Made by a program: the position numbers and the translations under genes. The notes below the pieces were generated by a model that made no database searches, was not told where the DNA came from, and saw nothing but the letters and a program-made list of their open reading frames with translations. 64,000 nucleotides of DNA, from NCBI RefSeq assembly GCF_019097595.1, contig NC_080734.1:16946892-17010891 (forward strand). The letters run 5' to 3'. Positions 1 through 11,424 of the stretch are shown in pieces. Origin of the DNA: Hemibagrus wyckioides. Its lineage: Eukaryota; Chordata; Actinopteri; Siluriformes; Bagridae. Every line of letters starts with the position of its first letter. Position 1 is the stretch's first letter.

Positions 1-640
1 GGGTCATGGCTTGGATGCATAGGGGCCTCAAAACACTAAAACTGGCTGCTTCACTCAAATGAGCCAATTAAAAGTGCAAAATGTACCTGGCTTCAAGAAG
101 TCTGCACTCATGATCCTCTGGAGCACTGCAGAGAATCTGATGAAGTGCTGTCTGTCCCTCATTGCCAGAGGAAGTCCTAGGTTCACGTTGACTAGGCACG
201 CTATCTGGCAAACACACAGCACTAACTGATGCTTCCAGAAAACCTTCCAAGGCTCGGATCTGGTGTCGGTGTTTGCCTTTCTTAAAGGGCCATACAGCAC
301 ATGTATTGTACATACATGTGTGTAAATGACATAATCTTTTATAACCCAGACATGGAAGTAGAAAACAAACAGAACAGGGAAATATAGTGTTAATTCAATC
401 AGTGATGAATTTGCTTTCCCATGTAATAGCTAGGGTTACATTTGAAACTTTTCTCAAATGATTAGATAATGGTTAATCTTGTCTTGGTTAGTATATCATG
501 GTTTCAAGCTATTTGTTGGCAATATATCCAGGAATAAATATTAGTGTTTAACTAAAAGTATCTGTCCTAAGAGGATTTTATTATCACTGGAATGAAATAT
601 TGCTTTTTCAGGGCTGTGGTGTAAATTCTTACACTGCACA
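1..640. other. Unassigned AT-rich sequence
   Basis: No gene, repeat family or microsatellite recognised. Two overlapping minus-strand openings of 81 codons at 55-313 have no recognisable protein character. Confidence 0.5.
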
Positions 641-649
641 CAGTGTTCT

Positions 650-1115
650 TATTCTAAGGCTGTATTTAACCCTTTTTACCAGTACACTAGCATTTTATTG
701 CACTCACGTAGACATCTGTAAGCAGTATAAACAAATTCATGTTTTATTGCTGCAAGTCTGATATAAAATGAGTCAGGACTCTGTTGGCTTTAAGTCTGAG
801 ACGTGTGTTTTTCCCTCTGATGGATAACATTATACAGAATTTTATTGTTTGAAGATAATGCCTTCAAAAATAAAAAATAAATTTTCTGAACAAATGTGCT
901 TATGAACAAAGACTTGGGGCATCATAGAAAGCAGAAATAGGTTTGATATCACCATTTATCACCATTATCTGTCTTTAGATAGAGAAGTTGGTGTGAAAAA
1001 AAAAAAAGATTTCTGGAACTTTTCTTAAAGCTCTGAGTGTCGATTTTCACATTAGCCATTAACCACCACTGTCGATTGTGACATTAGAAAGTCCCCAAAA
1101 TAAGCACAAAATCCA
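650..1115 (+). repeat. Dispersed repeat, copy 1 of 2 (unknown family)
   Basis: This block aligns in the same orientation with 45340-45800. Shared landmarks in the same order are a run reading GAGTCAGGACTCTGTTGGCT (769-788 here, near 45449 there), a TTTTCCCTCTG.TGG segment, a CAGAATTTTA segment, GGTTTGATATCA, an A-rich run, TTTCTGGAAC, and TTAA.CACCACTGT near the right end. Divergence and small indels are obvious, so the copies are old. No inverted termini or coding capacity were seen; the family is not recognised. Confidence 0.65.
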
Positions 1116-1119
1116 TTTT

Positions 1120-2600
1120 TTGGCCTGTGGATTAATTCCTCAGGTTTCCTCCTCTGAATTCCCTGAGATTAGGATTCCGCTAAAATGTAATGTTTTGTGA
1201 GAATGGATTTGTTCAGACATAATTACTGTTTAAAATGGTTAGCTAGAATAAGTAAATGGATGGCCAAACTGTGAACTGATATTAATGAACTATAGGTTGA
1301 AATAAATGAGAAAAAAAACTCTCTTCTTACCGAATGATTTCCACTAAACCACTATAGGAAAAAAAAATAACTCGAAACTGCCCTTTCCTTCCAGGCGTTT
1401 AATACTTTGAAATAAAACTGCAGGACAGAAACCAAAACAGATTCAGGTTTAATATTCTGTCTTCTATCAAACCACATAGAAGAGCCAGAACTCACAGTAT
1501 AAACCACGTTACAGTGCACATTATAATCTACACTACAGGAAAGAAATGACATCATTTGCTCTTTAAACCTTCTTCTTCTCTTTTAATACTCTCGGCCACT
1601 CTTATTCATCCTGAGCTTTTCCCAGAGCCACAGAGTTCCGGCTCACTTTCACACAGCTAAATCCAATCAGGAAAATCAACAGCTTTCCCATCTAGCCTCT
1701 TTAATCGGGGAAACAGGGTGGATTTCCAAGGTGCCTGATGGCCTTGTTTTGGTTAGAAAGGGAGAGCTGTTCTTGAAGAAGGGCCCGAGGAGCGAGGGAT
1801 TAACTCTGCTGAACTGCAGGAAGGAAGGGAGAGCTGCCGACAGTTGGAACAAATTTGGACCAGGACTAGGATTCTGGGAATGGTTACTGCTTTTATATTC
1901 CCAAGAAAGATTGTTTAAACGTGAAAAATAAATATACAAATCAGACTTACAAATGAACTATTGATTTTTAGTCACATTTCTAAAACCTAATATGATATTT
2001 ATTGAAGCCTTTCTCTTAAAGTACCTACATTCAGATTTACAGTTAAGCATTAAACTGATTAAAGGAATAGCTTTGCCATCTTTACCAGCTTTACTTACCT
2101 AAAATGTAATATTCTGCCCTAAACCCTATAATAAAATGATTAGCTTTTTCCTATTCAAATGTAATCTTGTGGTCAGGTTTTATATCAGTAAGTGATTCTT
2201 AAACAGCATTAAAGCAGGTGATGTCTTGTAATCTGATATGAATACCAAGAAACATCTACACACTCAGAACACTGCTTATTTAACAGAAATCAGCACTGCA
2301 CATTTGCAAATGAAATCAGCTTTAACCTAACGGTAGTTCACCATATGGGTTAATAAATTCATTACTCAGCCTGAGATACTACTCAGAATTTGTGCCTCTG
2401 TAACTCTTGTAACTCCCAACGTGCTTGTGTTTGTTTCTTCGCAGCATATTTGAAACTGTCTTTTTCTTCCTACCAGCCACGAGAGAGAGCGAGTCTGGAA
2501 AACGAACAGAGAGTACATGAGAAAATGCAAGAGTGTGTAAATGTCAGTTGTGAAAGAGCGGAGTGTGGGCGCGTGGTACAGAGGCGAACGGCTTTCCCAG
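1120..2600. other. Unassigned sequence
   Basis: No recognised element. Short open frames exist on both strands near 1676-1939 but carry no domain signature. Confidence 0.45.
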
Positions 2601-2608
2601 TGCTGCTT

Positions 2609-2639
2609 ACACAAACACACACACACACACACGCACACA
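2609..2639. repeat. (CA)n microsatellite
   Basis: Dinucleotide CA run with one G interruption near its right end. Confidence 0.9.
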
Positions 2640-2761
2640 TACCCCCAAACACGCTTTCTTTTTGTGGTTACACGCATAACCTTATCAACTAGCTCTGACG
2701 CATCTCGCATTGCTCTTTGCAGCATGTGAATTTACACCTACACCCACCTAACCGCCCCCAA

Positions 2762-2777
2762 CCCCCCCCCCCCCCCC
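2762..2777. repeat. Poly-C run
   Basis: Sixteen consecutive C residues within a C-rich stretch; likely length-variable. Confidence 0.9.
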
Positions 2778-2789
2778 AAACACACTTAT

Positions 2790-5240
2790 GTAGTGGGGGA
2801 CACCTTCATACAAGACTGCAAAAAAAGTGAGACACTGAAAAATCAAACGTGAGACGGGAAAATCTTTAAATTAAAATATAACCCCTTAAACTCACTGATT
2901 CATACCTGCACTTCTGTTTATTACATACAATTACGGCATGAGCATTCACACCATGTGTCCCTCTTCTGTGTCCCAGCTCCTGCCTCAACAATCCTCTCTG
3001 ACTAACAGGGAAAGAATTGTGTTGAAGTGTCTGTGTCGAAATATGTGACAGCACGCGCTACTACACAGAGGTAAACAATGTCAGAGAGTAAGTGGGACGG
3101 CGAAGGGTTAGTGAACTCCATTGTGACCTGTCCGACTGGACACACAGCTTTGTGCTTCACTGTTTGATGATGTGAACTGCTGGCCTACAGAAATGTTTAG
3201 GTTTATTCATATCAATCACTGGCTCAACAAGCACTGCTGTTTCAACCCATGAGGGAGGACGATTTCTAAAAGCAAAACACAACGCTTTCAAATCGGGCAA
3301 AATTCTCACAACAAAATGGATAGGAAATGTTTTTCACTCACTAAGTTAATCACTACACATTGCATTAGTGGTAGTTATAAAGATGCAGTGGCAGCAAACA
3401 GTAATTGCATGATGTTTTCCAGTAGTGAGAAAACAAAACAAAACAAAACCAACTCACTCAATGCATATAAAGAAAGTCTATGGGACGTTCAGTAAACGTT
3501 TTATGCAAAACATATGCACAATATTCCATCTCAGACAAGCAAAAAAAAAAAAAAATTGTGCTGCTTGAAGTAAACATGGAAGTGTCTAAACCGCCAGTCA
3601 AGGGTTTACACCCTGTAATATTTTGGATTTAAAATGAACTCTGGTTTAATAAAGCACTCATTTGGAATCGCAGAAGACTCTGAGAATAGACGATAAGTCA
3701 GTACATACAAAGATTTACGTATTGAACTAACCATTTGTTTAACTTGTTCCTTATTTAATTGTGTACCAAAACATAAAAAAGAACTGACTAAAACGCTTGT
3801 GTACATTTCTAGCTTTTTTTTAAACAAATGGATAGCAAATATTACTAAGCATGGATGATCAGAAAACCTTCCTGCATTAAACAGTTAGCTTTAAAAACTA
3901 AAACTAAAACCCCTCAGCCATGTTTGTTTTTTATTCTAAGAAATAACAGTTAAAAACCTATATATAGCCATGTATTTCAACACCAGCTATTGTTTCTTTC
4001 TCAATACAGGAAAAGTGCTGAAATTACTCTTGATGCTAATCTCACATACCCTATAGAAATCATGCTAAAAAAAAAAAAAAAACAAAGCTGTCTTTTTCAC
4101 ATGTATGAGGTTGGGGTCTGATGCAGGGTGGCGGGAACATGGTATATAGTGTGTGGGGTCTTTACACTTCTGAATTCCCATCAAACAGAAGATAAAATGT
4201 CCCCTAAAAACCACCAGGTCAGGTCCAATTCTGTTGAAAAGCAAAAAAACAAATCAGTGTGAAAACCATTTTTAAAGAAAGAGCAAAGGGGAACAATGGA
4301 GATGAAGACAATAGCATTAGAGGGATAGCTTATGAAGAAACGAAACAATGAACGCACCGCATGTGGGCGTGCAAACCCACAAGCCAGGGCGACGTGAAAG
4401 ACCACCCTTTAACAGAGCAAGTGGTACTGATAGAACAAAAAAAATGTGGCTGGGAATCCCTCACACCTTGAAGATTCAGCCCACTTCATAGCCACATTAA
4501 CCTTAACAGTGGGACAGATCGCAGCGAACGCTGTACACACTCAGCCGTGGGGGATTCAGACTCCCATCTGCAAAGTTTAGGGGTCAAACCACTAAAACAT
4601 CTCACTGACAAGCGCTCGCACATTGTTTCAGGTTTGCCGTGGGTTTTTTGTTTGAGTATGCACCACAAAGAAATCCAACTCAGTCAATCAAAGCCATGTT
4701 TTCTGGAATATGAAAACGTCCAGCAATGTTTCAACGATGGAGTTTTATCATTATCACTAAAGCATCACCACCACCACCGAGTAGCAAACTCTCCTCGGGC
4801 TTTCCCAACATGCTTCTCGCTACAGCGAGTGAGTTACACCACGATGAATGCAGATGACACATTTCAGCTGAAGACCTGCAGCTTCATGTGAAGATGATAT
4901 CTACATGCTTGTGCTTTTCATATTACTGATCATGTTGCACTCAAGCAAGGGAAATCCTGTTAAGGAAGACTCCTTAACGAGAACATGAAACAAGATTACA
5001 ATGACATGAGAATTCCATATGTTCTGAAAAAATATGGGCTTAAATGTTCGGTTCGTGTGTAGAAGACAGCAGAGAGTTGGAGGTGTAGCTATAATGGTGA
5101 GTTTCAATGATGGAGTCAGGGAGAGGCACAGAGTGGAGCGAGGGCAAAGGGCACTTTATTTGAAACTTTTTTTTTCCCCCTTTTGGACACAGATCTTAGT
5201 CATGACACACTACACCTGCAGCCTGGATTCAGTCAGATTG
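2790..5240. other. Unassigned sequence with homopolymer A runs
   Basis: Contains an (AAAAC)4 tract at about 3428-3449 and A runs at about 3541-3555 and 4067-4082. A 114-codon opening at 4547-4891 has no recognisable domain; its His run comes from a CAC repeat. Confidence 0.45.
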
Positions 5241-5255
5241 CACCAATGTAGGAAA

Positions 5256-5274
5256 ACACACACACACACACACA
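5256..5274. repeat. (CA)n microsatellite
   Basis: Short uninterrupted CA run. Confidence 0.8.
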
Positions 5275-5470
5275 GCCATCACACAGACAGAGTGAGAGCT
5301 GATGCAGGTTCTGATGGAGGTTTTGCAGCCATCTGGAGCTGATTAAAAAGGTCAGGTAGAATCAGCTCATATGTACTTCTTTATGGATGGCCATCCTTAC
5401 CTCCATCCTAACATCCATTTACCTCCTAGAGAAGAGAGAACATATGGCCAGACTGTAAAATAAACACCTA

Positions 5471-5495
5471 CAGAGAGAGAGAGAGAGAGAGAGAG
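5471..5495. repeat. (GA)n microsatellite
   Basis: GA run followed by a GGGAGGGAG purine extension. Confidence 0.85.
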
Positions 5496-5830
5496 GGAGG
5501 GAGCAAGAGAATTACTTTTATCCAGACTTTCACTTCTTGGTCAGAGAAAAGCACTGACACTATGTCCCTCTAGGGACCGTGAGATTGAGTAGACACTACA
5601 ACTCTGTACGATCGTAAATCATCACATGTTCAGACATACTGAGAAACTGGAATGAAAGTAGTCTCTTTGAAAAGAGTTGATATGTTGTTTACATGTTGAT
5701 CACATGTAAGTTGTTTTGCATTGAAATATACTTTAATATTATATGTATATAAATATTTTAAATGGTGTTAAATTGTGTATAAAATGTTTGCTTCTCATCT
5801 CTGGCCTTGGGTATTTGTTTCCTGTCTCCA

Positions 5831-5873
5831 CTGTGTGTGTGTGTGTGTCTGTGTGTGTGTCTGTGTGTGTGTG
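5831..5873. repeat. (TG)n microsatellite inside SINE
   Basis: TG array with two C interruptions, immediately upstream of the SINE GGAGTTTGCATG block. Confidence 0.9.
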
Positions 5874-5967
5874 GAGTTTGCATGTTCTCCCCACGCTTTG
5901 AGGGTTTCCTCTAGGTACTCCGGTTTCCTTCTCCCAAAGACATGTGTTGTAGACTAAACTGTCTGCA

Positions 5968-6009
5968 GTGTGTGTGTGCGTGTGTGTGTGTGTGTGTGTG
6001 AGTGTGTGT
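5968..6009. repeat. (TG)n microsatellite inside SINE
   Basis: TG array with one C and one A interruption in the middle of the same SINE. Confidence 0.9.
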
Positions 6010-6104
6010 TATTGTGTCCTCCACCTCATGCCCCGAGTTCCCCGTGACAGGCTCCCTGGAGTCCCTGTTTAGGATAAATGGTACAGAAAATGAATGTAAA
6101 ACAT

Positions 6105-6740
6105 ATACGATTAAAATGTTATGTCTGCTTTGACCTCACTGAGGCTCAACTCTATAGATTAAAATCTTAAAATCACTGAATTGTCAAATAGAACCTTCCA
6201 ATGTCTCATATGCAAGAGACATCTGGTAAGTCATGCATAAAGAAAAACATGGTGTAATATGTCTCGCATTGCTGTCTGATGGTGACCTTTTCTGCCCTTT
6301 TCTATTTACCCAAAACCTAAAACTAGTGAAGTGGAAAGCATGGTGCATGTATAACTGGTCATGCAGAAGCCTTCATTTTATGTTATAGATGGTCTGGAAC
6401 TAATCAACTTCTACTTCATCCATTTGATTTCATACTGAAGCGAGACAGGTCTAGACTTATTGCAAAAAAAATGACAGCAAGTGAAAGCACCTTGAATGTA
6501 ACAAGATTTATCTAGTAATTTTTATTCTACGATTATTATAAATCAGACCGGAGATTTTTAAACTGATATCTAGACACTGTTACTAATCTTCTTATTCAAT
6601 AATCAGATCATTTTGCTCCAATTATGCCATGTTTGAAATCACTACAAAATGACTAGAAATAGATTTAACACAAAACTGCACTGTGTATTTAAAGGTTTAG
6701 GTTAACCACTGAGTGTCATGTAGAGGTCAGCTGTCCAGTG
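6105..6740. other. Unassigned AT-rich sequence
   Basis: No recognised repeat or gene. Confidence 0.45.
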
Positions 6741-6749
6741 GAGAATTAG

Positions 6750-6750
<1 letters not shown>

Positions 6751-6802
<52 letters not shown>
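6751..6802. repeat. Compound (TG)n(GA)n microsatellite
   Basis: Uninterrupted TG run joined directly to an uninterrupted GA run. Confidence 0.95.
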
Positions 6803-6805
<3 letters not shown>

Positions 6806-6879
6806 TCATTCTAATGATGGCAGTAAGACCCACAGTGTTGATTATCATGATACATAAACAAGAGAAACATAACCTGGGC

Positions 6880-6908
<29 letters not shown>
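6880..6908. repeat. (AC)n microsatellite
   Basis: Perfect AC run, complementary in sense to the TG run at 6751. Confidence 0.95.
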
Positions 6909-6912
<4 letters not shown>

Positions 6913-6990
6913 GCTGAGATCACAACCCTGGAATAGAAAACAGCTTCTTAGTCTCACATTTCACTGCAAGCTGTCTCACACCACACTCAA

Positions 6991-7038
6991 ATGCACACAC
7001 ACACACCACACACACCCACCCACACACACACACACACA
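6991..7038. repeat. Interrupted (CA)n microsatellite
   Basis: CA units broken by CCA and CCCACC interruptions. Confidence 0.9.
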
Positions 7039-7321
7039 AAGAGACACAGACACATGTACGCACAACCACATACACCCAAAGCATTGTGAGAAGGCACTTT
7101 TTGAGATAAGAGGAGCTTTAAAATTATATGTCAGTCAGTGATTTTGTCTTGGATGTAGTCTATTCTAGTCTTGTAAAAAGCAATTTTACAAATCATATAA
7201 TACAGTAATATAAAGTCACAACTCTTGCATCAAAAGTCTCAACAAAATAACTATCAATAGCTGTGGCTGGTTTTGAAGTCCGATGTTTCATTTTTTTGAC
7301 ATTTCAAAACCTGCTTAGTCT

Positions 7322-7338
7322 TGTGTGTGTGTGTGTGT
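7322..7338. repeat. Short (TG)n
   Basis: About eight TG units, lying at the end of the transposase relic. Confidence 0.75.
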
Positions 7339-7870
7339 TTTCTATTTTGAGTTGTTGAATTAAACAATGTAGAACTATCTTCCGTAACAGTAACCTGAAG
7401 TAAATGTTCTCTGTAGGAGATTATCGTTGTTTTTGAGAAATTTTGCAACATGACTTAAGTTAACATTGATGTTTGGGGGACATTCATTTTATGCACATCT
7501 ATGTTTAGATCCCACCACAGCATCTCAGTGGTACTGATACCTGGACTATCGCAACACCTTGATTTTTATCTTCTTTTAGCCATTCAAATGCTTGGGATCA
7601 TCATCCTGTTGCACAAACCAATTTCATCCCAGTTTAAACAGCTGGACAGATTTGTGTCAAGAATATTCTGGTATTACGTGGACTTCAGGTTTCCCAGGTT
7701 CTGTGGCTGCAAAACTAGGCCAAATCATCATCCCTCCACCACCATGCTTGGCAGCTGATATGAGGTGTTTGTGGTGACACGCTGTTTTTGATTTTTACCA
7801 AACATGGTAAAAACTGTGCATGATGACTAAACCTTTACACATTGGTCTCATCAGTCAAAAGGATTACAGT
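7330..7870 (-). pseudogene. Tc1/mariner-like transposase relic
   Basis: Read on the minus strand this is a broken Tc1-family DDE transposase. A catalytic-core segment reading LTDETNV lies at about 7839-7861, followed by KHGGGGMMIW (7719-7749), QQDDDPKH (7588-7614) and EMLWWDL (7508-7527). These correspond in order to the Tc1 landmarks around the first Asp, the KHGGGS-MxWG block, the QQDNDPKH second Asp and the glutamate-proximal LW block. A further SYREHLLQVTV-like segment near 7390-7440 resembles the C-terminal tail. Frameshifts and stops break the frame, and both the N-terminal DNA-binding region and the terminal inverted repeats are absent, so the copy is dead. It abuts a SINE at 7884. Confidence 0.85.
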
Positions 7871-7994
7871 TTCTGAACTTTTAGTGGAAAGTGATGACTC
7901 AGCAGTTAAGATGATGGGCTACTGATCAAGGTTGGGAGTGCCCACTACTGGGCCCCTTAAGTAAGGCCTAACTCCTCCAGGAGTGCTGTATCTT

Positions 7995-8049
<55 letters not shown>
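7995..8049. repeat. (GATA)n microsatellite
   Basis: Nearly 14 perfect GATA units. Confidence 0.97.
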
Positions 8050-8125
8050 TTTTAGAACTTTATTGTCATTGCATAATACAGGTACATAGCAACCTAATGC
8101 TGTTTAGCATCTACCAGAAGTGCCA
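7995..8125 (-). mobile_element. LINE-like 3' end with (GATA)n tail, inserted in SINE
   Basis: Read on the minus strand, the segment ends in GCAATGACAATAAAGTTCT, typical of a fish retroelement 3' UTR with an AATAAA signal, followed directly by (TATC)n. This is the order expected for an element whose 3' end is a tetranucleotide tail. The element is heavily 5'-truncated and has no coding sequence. The family is uncertain. Confidence 0.55.
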
Positions 8126-8214
8126 ATAGTCAACTGACCCCGCACTCTCTGACCACAGCTTCCTAACAAACTGGAATATGCAGAAAAAAATATTTTCACT
8201 GTGCTGTAATGGTG

Positions 8215-9980
8215 ATTTTCAACTTTTTTTAAAGATAGCCTTATAACCGCTACCAAATTAATGAGCATCAGCAATTGCTTCTCTAAGATGATGGTTGATG
8301 TCCTTTATCTTGGCGTCATGGAAACACACAACTGAGTGCTAAACTGCCAAAGGTTCCACCAATCTACAGAGGTGGATAATCTTGATGATTATCTAATGTT
8401 GTGTCTTTCATTATTAACACCTCACTGCTAGTTATCCTCTTAATGATTGCAGAAAGGTGTAGTAGTACTTCTTTCCACGTGGAGTGCTGCTTTAACGTTT
8501 TCGGAAAATATTATTAAGTACCATACAATTGTTATTCATGCCCTAACAAATAAAAACACAGAATTGTAGGTGTGTACTTTCTTTTTCCCATGACTGTTCA
8601 TGCTCACAAACAGTTGCCCTTAATCGGATTTAAACCCCCAACAATTTTGCGTTACCCTTGTGCCCCTGAGTGGCTCACTGAACTGGTGTACCAACTGGAC
8701 AACTGTTGTATAATTCTATCCCTAAATAATATATTTTAGTGTCAGTACATTTTGCTAAGTGTAGTACGGTAAATCTATGCCATGCAAAACTCAATGATGC
8801 CTACAGAAAGATTACTTAAATGTAATACAGCTCTTGAAAGCACAGCCTGGCTGTAACCTGACCGCAGTTTGACCATGACCCCTTTAATCTGATCAATGAG
8901 GGGCCATAAATCTCCTTCATTTCAGATTGACTTAATGACTTTGGCTGCTCTGTGTCCTCTTTATACACTTCAGATCCTCACCTTTGACCTCTTCGCCTAC
9001 AGCAATATAATTTTGTGGAAGTGTGTTTCACAGTGTGGGCTGAAATGGATCAAGCTGAAAAAAGGTTTCAGATCAGACATACTTCCATTTTAAGGGATAA
9101 AGGGACATTAAAATAGATGAATAAATTAGATTGCTGGGTTACAAATATGATTCTCAACGAGTCTCGATCTTGGCTTCAATTAGACTCTTCTGTGAGTGTC
9201 TCATGATTTGAATTCTGACTATCTTTGGCTTTTCACCTGACCTCAACTGCTCTCACTGTCTATATTGTTCCAGTGTTGCAGGGTTTACATCAGGCCTGGT
9301 TTGAAGCACTTCATGTTTGTACGTGCATGTTGGTGAAGTGTGACTGTTATTGCCTCTGGAGGCAGCTAAATGGCTGTTGGAATGGTGTCAAGTGTTCAGC
9401 TAGCAAGGGATCATAGTACAGACAAGCTGTACTACAAGCTTGGCCATGCTATTATTTGTTTTGTTTTTAAATTGTCCCCTAGGATTTATGACTGAAAAAA
9501 CAAAGAATAAATCAGTCATTGTTGCTGTGGTGTGAAAATATTTTAGATTTCATCTGAATACCAAGAAGTAATATCCCAAAGATTATGATCACAGAAGAAC
9601 AACACAGCCTGCCTCCTTTGATAAGAGGCTGACTGGCACTTGCTTCTGTCTCTCTCCTGATTATCTGTTCAGAGGCGCCACTGTCACAGAGGTGTTTGTG
9701 ACGGTTGCAGTATTGCGTATATTGGATACTAGGCTTTAACACTGTGTTGTGACTGTGCAGAGAAATGCTGTACAGGCACCTGCTAATCTAGTCAATGGTC
9801 AGGACGAAGTATGCTAGGCATTTTAGAATTTCATTAATGCTGTAGCTTGGCATCTAATTCATGTCTTGTTTGTTCATGGTCATATGTCGTTTTATGATAT
9901 GGACCCATAAGGTATATCACAATCCAAATGTTTCAGAAATGCTTGTAGTGTATGACAGAATATATGAATACTCTTAAGCG
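8215..9980. other. Unassigned sequence
   Basis: No recognised gene, repeat family or microsatellite. Small openings at 8896-9093 and 9225-9416 have no domain signature. Confidence 0.45.
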
Positions 9981-9983
9981 ATA

Positions 9984-10263
9984 CAGGCAGCAAGGTGTTA
10001 ATGTGAGTCATTAGGTCAATACTGCTACACACTCCAGGGTTCCTGGTTTCACGTTTTCTTTCCATTTCCTCCAGGTTCTAAAGTTTTCTCCCAAATCCCC
10101 AAACATGCAGGCATGTTGATTGGCTATGCTAAATTGCCCCTAGGTGTGAGTAAGTTAGTGAATATTTGTCGGGACCGATCCCATCCAGAGGGTATTCCGT
10201 TTCACACCCTGCTTTTCTGGGATAGGATCCAGGATAACCAGGGGTTAGTGAAGATAAATGATT
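9984..10263 (+). mobile_element. DANA/Mermaid-type SINE, degenerate
   Basis: Landmarks in order are GGCAGCAAGGTG at the head, CACTCCAGGGTTCCTGG, TTCCTCCAGGTTCTAAAG, a GCATGTTGATTGGCTATGC block, AAATTGCCCCTAGGTGTGAG, and a terminal GGATAACCAGGGGTTAGTGAAG. Length is about 280 bp and divergence is high. Confidence 0.75.
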
Positions 10264-10269
10264 GAATGG

Positions 10270-10800
10270 AGCAAAAAGATAACAATAAAGATACAAGAAC
10301 ATACATGTGAGTCATCCATGTGTATTTGGTTTTCACCAACCTCCATATTATTTATTATTTAACATTTCCATCATGTTTCTATTTTTTTATGTTGCAAAAT
10401 TCTTTATAGAAACTTCATAGAAATTAAACAGATGGAAATGAGCTACTATAACAGTGCATCCGATTTTGACCTGGTTCTGTATTACTTCTCAAAATCAAAA
10501 TCTTTCAGCATAACTGTGTAATTCATCATACCTTCATGATCGCTGACAGTGTTTAATTGCGGTCTCCTTCATATAGAACAGACTTGAACTGGAAGTCCAT
10601 CAGACAATAGACAGAAGCAGCCAGACCGTTGCAATATCAATATACACAAGAGCAGACATAACAAGCAGCCATGTTTGTTTTTCTCCACAATGCTCACGCT
10701 GCTCTTCCTGCTCCAACGATTGTTTCTCAGTTTCAGATAAAAAGGAGCAGGGGAAGCATAGGAAAAGGAAACAGGAGGTGAGAAAAGAGATGTGGGGAAA
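10270..10800. other. Unassigned sequence
   Basis: No recognised feature. Confidence 0.45.
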
Positions 10801-10817
10801 AGATGGAGTGAATCACT

Positions 10818-10859
10818 GAGAGAGTGAGAGAGAGAGAGAGAGAGACAGAGAGAGAGAGA
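10818..10859. repeat. (GA)n microsatellite
   Basis: GA run with a single C interruption. Confidence 0.9.
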
Positions 10860-10864
10860 ATTTT

Positions 10865-11215
10865 TCAGTGGAGTACCTGGAGTATGCTTGAAACCCCTTC
10901 AATGCCAGATAAATAGCTGTAACAAAGCATGTAAAGTCAGAACACAGATTCTTATTTATACCTTTAGTGTGTGCCAGCTGAATGGATGATACAGCTCAAA
11001 GAGCTATGGATGATAAACATTGGTGACAGGTTAGATTGGTAGCCCCACATTCTCAAATAAACATACACACTTACTCTACGAGGACTGCATATGCTATTAT
11101 GTGATTCTGCAATCAGTTAAGCACAATCAACTCCACTAACCTCGCAGCTTACCTTTAACCTGACCTCACTATTTTCCCAGTAGAAAAAAAATCCCATCAT
11201 AAAACTGGTTGAACA
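10865..11215. other. Unassigned sequence
   Basis: No recognised feature. Confidence 0.45.
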
Positions 11216-11219
11216 CACC

Positions 11220-11238
11220 ACACACACACACACACACA
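11220..11238. repeat. Short (CA)n
   Basis: CA run of about nine units. Confidence 0.8.
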
Positions 11239-11329
11239 GTGGGGGGAGAGTTAGGTTCAGCTGTTGATAGAGTTGATAGAGTAAAATGCACACATGTAAC
11301 TCTTGACCTCTGACTTTGGGGGTCCTGTG

Positions 11330-11416
11330 TGCATGTGTGTGATTGTGTGTGCGCATGTGTGTGTGTAAGAGAGAGTGAGACAGAAAAAGATAGATAGAGA
11401 GAGAGAGAGAGAGAGA
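11330..11416. repeat. Imperfect (TG)n to (GA)n tract
   Basis: Interrupted TG units (about 11330-11366) grade into GA units; a clean GA run occupies 11396-11416. Confidence 0.8.
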
Positions 11417-11424
11417 ATGAAGCC

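Larger units (their letters stand above)
5790..6100 (+). mobile_element. DANA/Mermaid-type SINE with two internal TG expansions
   Basis: The body carries the diagnostic fish SINE blocks GGAGTTTGCATGTTCTCCCC (5872-5891), GGGTTTCCTCTAGGTACTCC, a CAAAGACATGTGTTGTAG block and a terminal GGATAAATGGTACAGAAAATG block. No clear tRNA-like head is present. Two TG arrays (5831-5873 and 5968-6009) sit exactly where the family normally has short TGTGTG stretches, so they look like expansions of SINE sequence. The left boundary is approximate. Confidence 0.75.
7884..8213 (+). mobile_element. tRNA-type SINE split by a LINE-tail insertion
   Basis: The left part (7884-7994) has a tRNA-like head with GCAGTTAAG, a CTACTGGGCCCCTTAAG block and a GGCCTAACTCCTCCAGG block. 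The right part (about 8130-8213) has CTGACCCCGCACTCTCTGACC and a TTCACTGTGCTGTAATG tail. Both halves match, in order, the intact copy at 60982-61236. The middle is replaced by a GATA array and a LINE-like 3' end. Similar AGTGC-containing sequences flank the insert (about 7982 and 8118), a possible imperfect target-site duplication. Confidence 0.75.

Noticed and set aside
4547..4891. 114-codon frame with a poly-His stretch
   Set aside because: The His run comes from a CAC/CCA repeat and nothing else resembles a protein family. I also considered an antisense SINE head at 4540-4620 but the boxes were too weak.
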